From the NCBI GenBank assembly GCA_900552185.1, contig URYT01000001.1, positions 1 to 44,565 on the forward strand: a DNA stretch of 44,565 nucleotides, read 5' to 3'. Shown one piece after another: positions 41,555 to 44,565 of this stretch; the first letter of the stretch is position 1; each line of letters begins with the position of its first letter. The notes under the pieces are model-generated. The model saw only the letters and a program-made list of their open reading frames with translations, was not told where the DNA came from and searched no databases. Position numbers and translations under genes: made by a program. Source of the stretch: an uncultured Collinsella sp. (GTDB taxonomy: Bacteria > Actinomycetota > Coriobacteriia > Coriobacteriales > Coriobacteriaceae).

Positions 41555-43996
41555 GTGGCAGAGCGTCCGACATACAAGCTCAGGTTTCTCGATCCCAAGA
41601 AGCGCTTTCCGGCGATGCCCGAGCAGCCTGCGGGGCGCTCATATGGCGTGGTCTGGAAACTCTTTGGCGAGGACCAGCATGAATCTTGTTATGTCGTCGA
41701 ATTCGTTGGCAAAAGCCATGTGTCGCTTTTGGGCTACGTAAGCGTTTCGGGTGAGGTGTACAAGGTGGACCGCCCCGTTAGCGAGGCTCCGCTGCCCAAC
41801 GATCCCGACATGGAGCTGGTCCTTGACGAGTCGGATTCCAGTATTGGTGAGATTATGGTAAGGGAAGCCAACGGTGCAATGCGTACGTGTGCGCAAACTG
41901 CCGGCTCTCCCGAAGGCCCCATGCGCGAGCAGTCCGACCACGAGACATGGAATTCGACCCGCGCCCTTCCTTACGGCGAGTTCATGGCCTCGATGTTCTT
42001 GCGCTACGTGATATTTGCCAACTCCGAAAGCGCTATTGCGAACACGGCGGGCGTCGACGGTCTCGATGCGGACATGCAAAACGTTGTCGACAAAATAAAG
42101 CTCGTAAAGTTGCCCGAGCCGGTCGAGGTGTTTTTGGGCTTTAACACGGCACCGCTACCTGACGCTATCGAGACGCTGCTCTACCGTGTCGACCATGCCG
42201 AGAATCCGAGCGGTATCGAGCGTTATGCGGCCGCCCTTATGAGCGAGGTCGACTTGCCCCGACTGCGCACCATCGCCGCCAAGTCCGAGATGAGCCTGGC
42301 TCGCATCGATCGCTCAAAGCTTTTCTATCTCAATTTTGATCGTAGCCTGCTGGACCAGGACGAGATTGACATGCTGCTTGCCATCGAGTGCCGTCTCAAC
42401 CGCCTCTCTGGCATCCTCGAGCGCATCGGGGCCGGATTGGCCCCTGCGGCATCCTCGCCGAGCCTTGAGGGCTGCGCGCTCTTTGATTCGTGGCATATCG
42501 CCAAGACGACCAACGATGTTCCCCGACTGCTCGATACGGCCTCGAGCGATAACCCGTGGGGCAAACCGGGTACGGTGGCTTGCCAGCCGGGCGGTGAGTG
42601 GGATGTGCGTACCCGCTTCGCGCGTATTGTCGAGGCGCTTAACGTGGTCACACGGCTCGACTATACCTATCGGGCAAACGTTGCCGAGGGGATTATGCTC
42701 GTTCGGTTTGGGCGGTCTGTCGTTGATGCCATGCCGCAACGTGAATACGACGCTCAGGATGACGCCTGGCGCGAGCTGGACGAGGACATGCGCGCGATCT
42801 GGGCCGCGGAGCACGATGCGCGCGTGGCACTTACGCTTGCGGCAGCGTGTTTTGCCGCGGGCACCTGCATCACGCGCTGCTATGTGCAGATTGCTGCTCC
42901 CGACAGTGAGCAGGGCGAGCGCGTTGTCGCAACGTATTTCTTTGGGCGCGCGGCCTATCTGGCCGATTGCGTGCCTGTCGCCAAGGATCTTGAGAGCATG
43001 GACATGGACGATATGCCGTGCAAGCGTGTGCTTGAGGCGTATGAGTCAACCGCTCCGGAGACGATTGAGCCTGCGGAGGTTCATGCTCGTCCGCGTGATG
43101 ACCATCGCACACTGCCGCCGGCGCTGCGCGATCTGCTGCTTGCCGATACGGCTGACGAGTTGGAGGTCATGGAAGAGGACGACGACCCATACGTGGCCCG
43201 CGTTGTTGAATTGCGCGAGCAGGCAAAAGTCGACCGTACAGGTGCCTTTGAAGGCTTTTCCCGTCTTGTCGAGGAGTTGGAGGCTAAGTGCGCCGTCGCC
43301 GAGCTTTTGGCGACAGGTCCGGTTCAAACGCAGTTTTGCGATAACCAGCTGGTACGCATGGTGCTACCGGTGTTGGAAGAAGACCGCTCTGTGCGAATCC
43401 TTCGTGCGCCCGATGCGCTGTACTTTGCCCAGCACGAGATCTGCAGCTTTTACGCCGAGCAAGAGGACTTTGAACGAGCACTGCCCGAGGTGCGCCATCT
43501 TTACGATCTGGCACGCTCGTCCATGCAATCGCACTTTGCGCTCATCAACGTGCTTGCGCGTCTGGAGCGCTTTGACGAGATTATCGAGGTGGCGCGCCAC
43601 GGCCTACGTATTGCCAGCGATCGTTCTGCAATCGGCTACCTGTTCTATCGCTTGGCGTTTGCCTATTGGAATTGCGATCAGCTCGACCTGGCGCTGGCTT
43701 GTTACCGTCTGGTGCCGCGCGGCGAGGAGTCGGGCAGTAGCGCGCTGGAAGAAATGCAGGGCCTTATGAATGAGATGGGCGTCAGCGAGCCTCCGACGTT
43801 CGAGGAGGCGGTCGAGACCATCCGCAAGGCTGGACTCGAGCTGCCGCCAGTGTCCGCCGTGACGAATCAGCTGGCAGATGCCGCTGTGCAACTGGTCGAC
43901 AACGGCTTCTTTTTCCTGGCACGCGGTTGCATCTTCCAAATGTGGCGCACCATGGGCAACGACGAGCTCGGCTCCCTCAACCGCTCGCTGGGGTAG
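41555..43996 (+). CDS. Large protein of unknown function with TPR-like C-terminus
   Basis: 813 residues, not recognised. No signal peptide or clear membrane helix. The first about 100 residues are beta-rich (YVVEFVGKSHVSLLGYVSVSG); the middle is alpha/beta. From about residue 620 helical pairs resemble tetratricopeptide repeats (YFAQHEICSFYAEQEDFERA, then LINVLARLERFDEIIEVARH and YRLAFAYWNCDQLDLALACY). Overall acidic. AGGGTGAT precedes GTG 41555. It stands alone between tRNA-Arg and tRNA-Ser. A scaffold role is possible but unsupported beyond the repeats. Confidence 0.8.
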   Translation: MAERPTYKLRFLDPKKRFPAMPEQPAGRSYGVVWKLFGEDQHESCYVVEFVGKSHVSLLGYVSVSGEVYKVDRPVSEAPLPNDPDMELVLDESDSSIGEIMVREANGAMRTCAQTAGSPEGPMREQSDHETWNSTRALPYGEFMASMFLRYVIFANSESAIANTAGVDGLDADMQNVVDKIKLVKLPEPVEVFLGFNTAPLPDAIETLLYRVDHAENPSGIERYAAALMSEVDLPRLRTIAAKSEMSLARIDRSKLFYLNFDRSLLDQDEIDMLLAIECRLNRLSGILERIGAGLAPAASSPSLEGCALFDSWHIAKTTNDVPRLLDTASSDNPWGKPGTVACQPGGEWDVRTRFARIVEALNVVTRLDYTYRANVAEGIMLVRFGRSVVDAMPQREYDAQDDAWRELDEDMRAIWAAEHDARVALTLAAACFAAGTCITRCYVQIAAPDSEQGERVVATYFFGRAAYLADCVPVAKDLESMDMDDMPCKRVLEAYESTAPETIEPAEVHARPRDDHRTLPPALRDLLLADTADELEVMEEDDDPYVARVVELREQAKVDRTGAFEGFSRLVEELEAKCAVAELLATGPVQTQFCDNQLVRMVLPVLEEDRSVRILRAPDALYFAQHEICSFYAEQEDFERALPEVRHLYDLARSSMQSHFALINVLARLERFDEIIEVARHGLRIASDRSAIGYLFYRLAFAYWNCDQLDLALACYRLVPRGEESGSSALEEMQGLMNEMGVSEPPTFEEAVETIRKAGLELPPVSAVTNQLADAAVQLVDNGFFFLARGCIFQMWRTMGNDELGSLNRSLG

Positions 43997-44006
43997 GCGA
44001 AGCCTC

Positions 44007-44059
44007 CAAGGAGGAAAGGATGCTAGGCAATTAGAAAATTTCCTCTTGCCCATCCTTGG
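44007..44059 (+). other. Possible hairpin after the TPR-like gene
   Basis: CCAAGGA (44007-44013) can pair with TCCTTGG (44053-44059), or AAGGATG with CATCCTT inside. No T-run follows. Within it GGAGG stands before a four-codon frame ATG-CTA-GGC-AAT-TAG (44020-44034), probably chance. Confidence 0.3.
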
Positions 44060-44088
44060 CTGTTTGGTTACTATAGAACAGCTGTTAC

Positions 44089-44179
44089 GGAGAGCTGACC
44101 GAGAGGCCGAAGGTGCTCGCCTGCTAAGCGAGTATGCCCCAAAAGGGCATCTGGGGTTCGAATCCCCAGCTCTCCGCCA
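44089..44179 (+). tRNA. tRNA-Ser (GCT)
   Basis: Acceptor GGAGAGC pairs with GCTCTCC. Anticodon stem TCGCC.../...GCGAG holds GCT in CTGCTAA. A long variable arm (TATGCCCC-AAAA-GGGCAT) is typical of class II tRNA-Ser. Discriminator G, then encoded CCA. A TATAGA at 44072 may be the -10. Confidence 0.95.
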
Positions 44180-44192
44180 GTAAGACTTTAAA

Positions 44193-44220
44193 GAAGGGTT
44201 CCGAAAGGGGCCCTTTTTTA
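44193..44220 (+). terminator. tRNA-Ser terminator
   Basis: AAGGGTTCC-GAAA-GGGGCCCTT with two inner mismatches, followed by TTTTTT. Confidence 0.75.
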
Positions 44221-44234
44221 GTTGAACCACGTTA

Positions 44235-44360
44235 GCTGGGGATTCGAACCCGAGAGGGCACGGGCGTTAAGCAAACGCGAAAGCGTTTGTAGCCCGTGGG
44301 CGAAAAGCCGCCAGGCTTTGAAGCCGGAGGGCACGCGCAGCATGCCCGGACATCCCCAGC
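44235..44360 (+). ncRNA. Candidate structured RNA element after tRNA-Ser
   Basis: An outer stem GCTGGGGAT (44235-44243) / ATCCCCAGC (44352-44360) encloses three hairpins: CACGGGC / GCCCGTG (44259-44265, 44292-44298) with inner CAAACGC-GAAA-GCGTTTG (44272-44289); AAAGCC-GCCA-GGCTTT (44304-44319); and GGGCA / TGCCC (44329-44347). An intrinsic terminator follows. It could be an RNA, a folded DNA repeat or decayed tRNA sequence. Open frames over it look spurious. Confidence 0.4.
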
Positions 44361-44384
44361 TCTCCGCCAGTTTAACTTTAAAGA

Positions 44385-44410
44385 AGGGTCCCATTGGGGG
44401 CCCTTTTTTA
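44385..44410 (+). terminator. Second copy of the tRNA-Ser terminator
   Basis: AAGGGTCCC-ATT-GGGGGCCCTT followed by a T-run. Confidence 0.65.
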
Positions 44411-44445
44411 TTATCGAGAAAGGGCGCTGGGGATTCGAACCCTCA

Positions 44446-44478
44446 AAAAGGAGGCATCCTTTCGGACGCCTCCTTTCA
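44446..44478. terminator. Hairpin near the right edge
   Basis: AAAGGAGGC pairs with GCCTCCTTT around ATCCTTTCGGAC, with AAAAA on the left. On the minus strand this gives a T-run, so it may terminate a gene beyond the right edge. No gene is seen in 44480-44565. Confidence 0.5.
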
Positions 44479-44565
44479 GTGGACTTATTATTCTTGCGCC
44501 CTACATCTCAGGCTTATAGGACAAAATGTGTGTCTACTTTAGGGGTATCGGCGCAGGTCGATGCC

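Larger units (their letters stand above)
44162..44410 (+). repeat. Duplicated tRNA-Ser 3' end and terminator
   Basis: Bases 44162-44220 (tRNA-Ser 3' end, trailer and terminator) recur at 44352-44410, 190 bases downstream. The first 20 bases, ATCCCCAGCTCTCCGCCAGT, are identical, and the 59-base copies differ at about eight positions. The second copy also ends in an intact terminator. GCTGGGGATTCGAACCC, an inverted T arm, likewise occurs twice (44235-44251 and 44426-44442). Confidence 0.85.

Noticed and set aside
44020..44034. Four-codon leader peptide with a good Shine-Dalgarno before tRNA-Ser
   Set aside because: Too short to judge, no regulatory structure linked to a downstream coding gene, and the purine-rich motif is probably part of a hairpin.
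43604..44230. 208-codon minus-strand frame ending with GDSNPRCPFGAYS
   Set aside because: The GDSNPR-like peptide comes from reading tRNA-Ser backwards, a known annotation artefact; the rest is antisense to the TPR-like gene.
44222..44542. 106-codon plus-strand frame over the tRNA-Ser repeats
   Set aside because: It consists of inverted T-arm copies and hairpins read as protein, with no Shine-Dalgarno and no protein-like pattern.

Overview
The window looks like chromosomal DNA of a high-GC Gram-positive of the Coriobacteriia, most like Collinsella. This rests on GC-rich codon use, Gram-positive ribosome binding sites, a T-box in front of pheST, a secretin-less Tad pilus operon and the protein style. 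The genus is an inference from recognition; no search was run. Most of the window is ordinary core genome: glmM, pheST, pyk, rsgA, rsmI, metG, rsmA, a TatD nuclease, rlmH, proC, serS and four tRNAs.

Layout. 1-5700: tail of a DMT/EamA-type transporter, a DUF4012 membrane protein, glmM, and a convergent M32 carboxypeptidase. 5840-9919: a phenylalanine T-box (specifier TTC) followed by pheS and pheT. 10028-12882: a nickel-type ECF transporter operon (nikMN-nikQ-nikO) behind a GTGTTAC-N14-GTAACAC palindrome that fits a NikR operator. 12963-15475: a zinc-dependent phospholipase C-like protein convergent with pyruvate kinase. 15753-18598: a SERCA-like P-type ATPase with a palindrome at its promoter and a hairpin that would hide its Shine-Dalgarno. 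18840-20024: rsgA. 20277-29867: a tightly overlapped tad/Flp pilus operon of twelve genes: cpaB, tadZ, tadA, tadB, tadC, four pilin-like proteins, a TadG-like protein, an unknown membrane protein and a DUF192 protein.

29886-31997: a ribbon-helix-helix antitoxin with an apparent toxin stump, tRNA-Phe, an array of four 62-bp palindromic repeats, and a GH5 glucanase-like protein lacking its usual acid/base glutamate. 32004-38936: rsmI, metG, rsmA, tatD, tRNA-Leu, an SPFH protein, rlmH and proC. 38937-39095: a MITE/REPIN-like element with 31-bp inverted ends, lying exactly between two convergent stop codons. The end holds a 57-residue membrane protein, serS, a possible LexA-controlled small protein, tRNA-Arg, a large unknown protein and tRNA-Ser with a duplicated 3' end and a folded repeat.

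The least explained parts are the non-coding structures: the 62-bp array, the 159-bp inverted-repeat element and the tRNA-derived repeats at the right end. The Tad operon also stands out, because all four pilin-like proteins carry alanine where glycine usually precedes the cleavage site.
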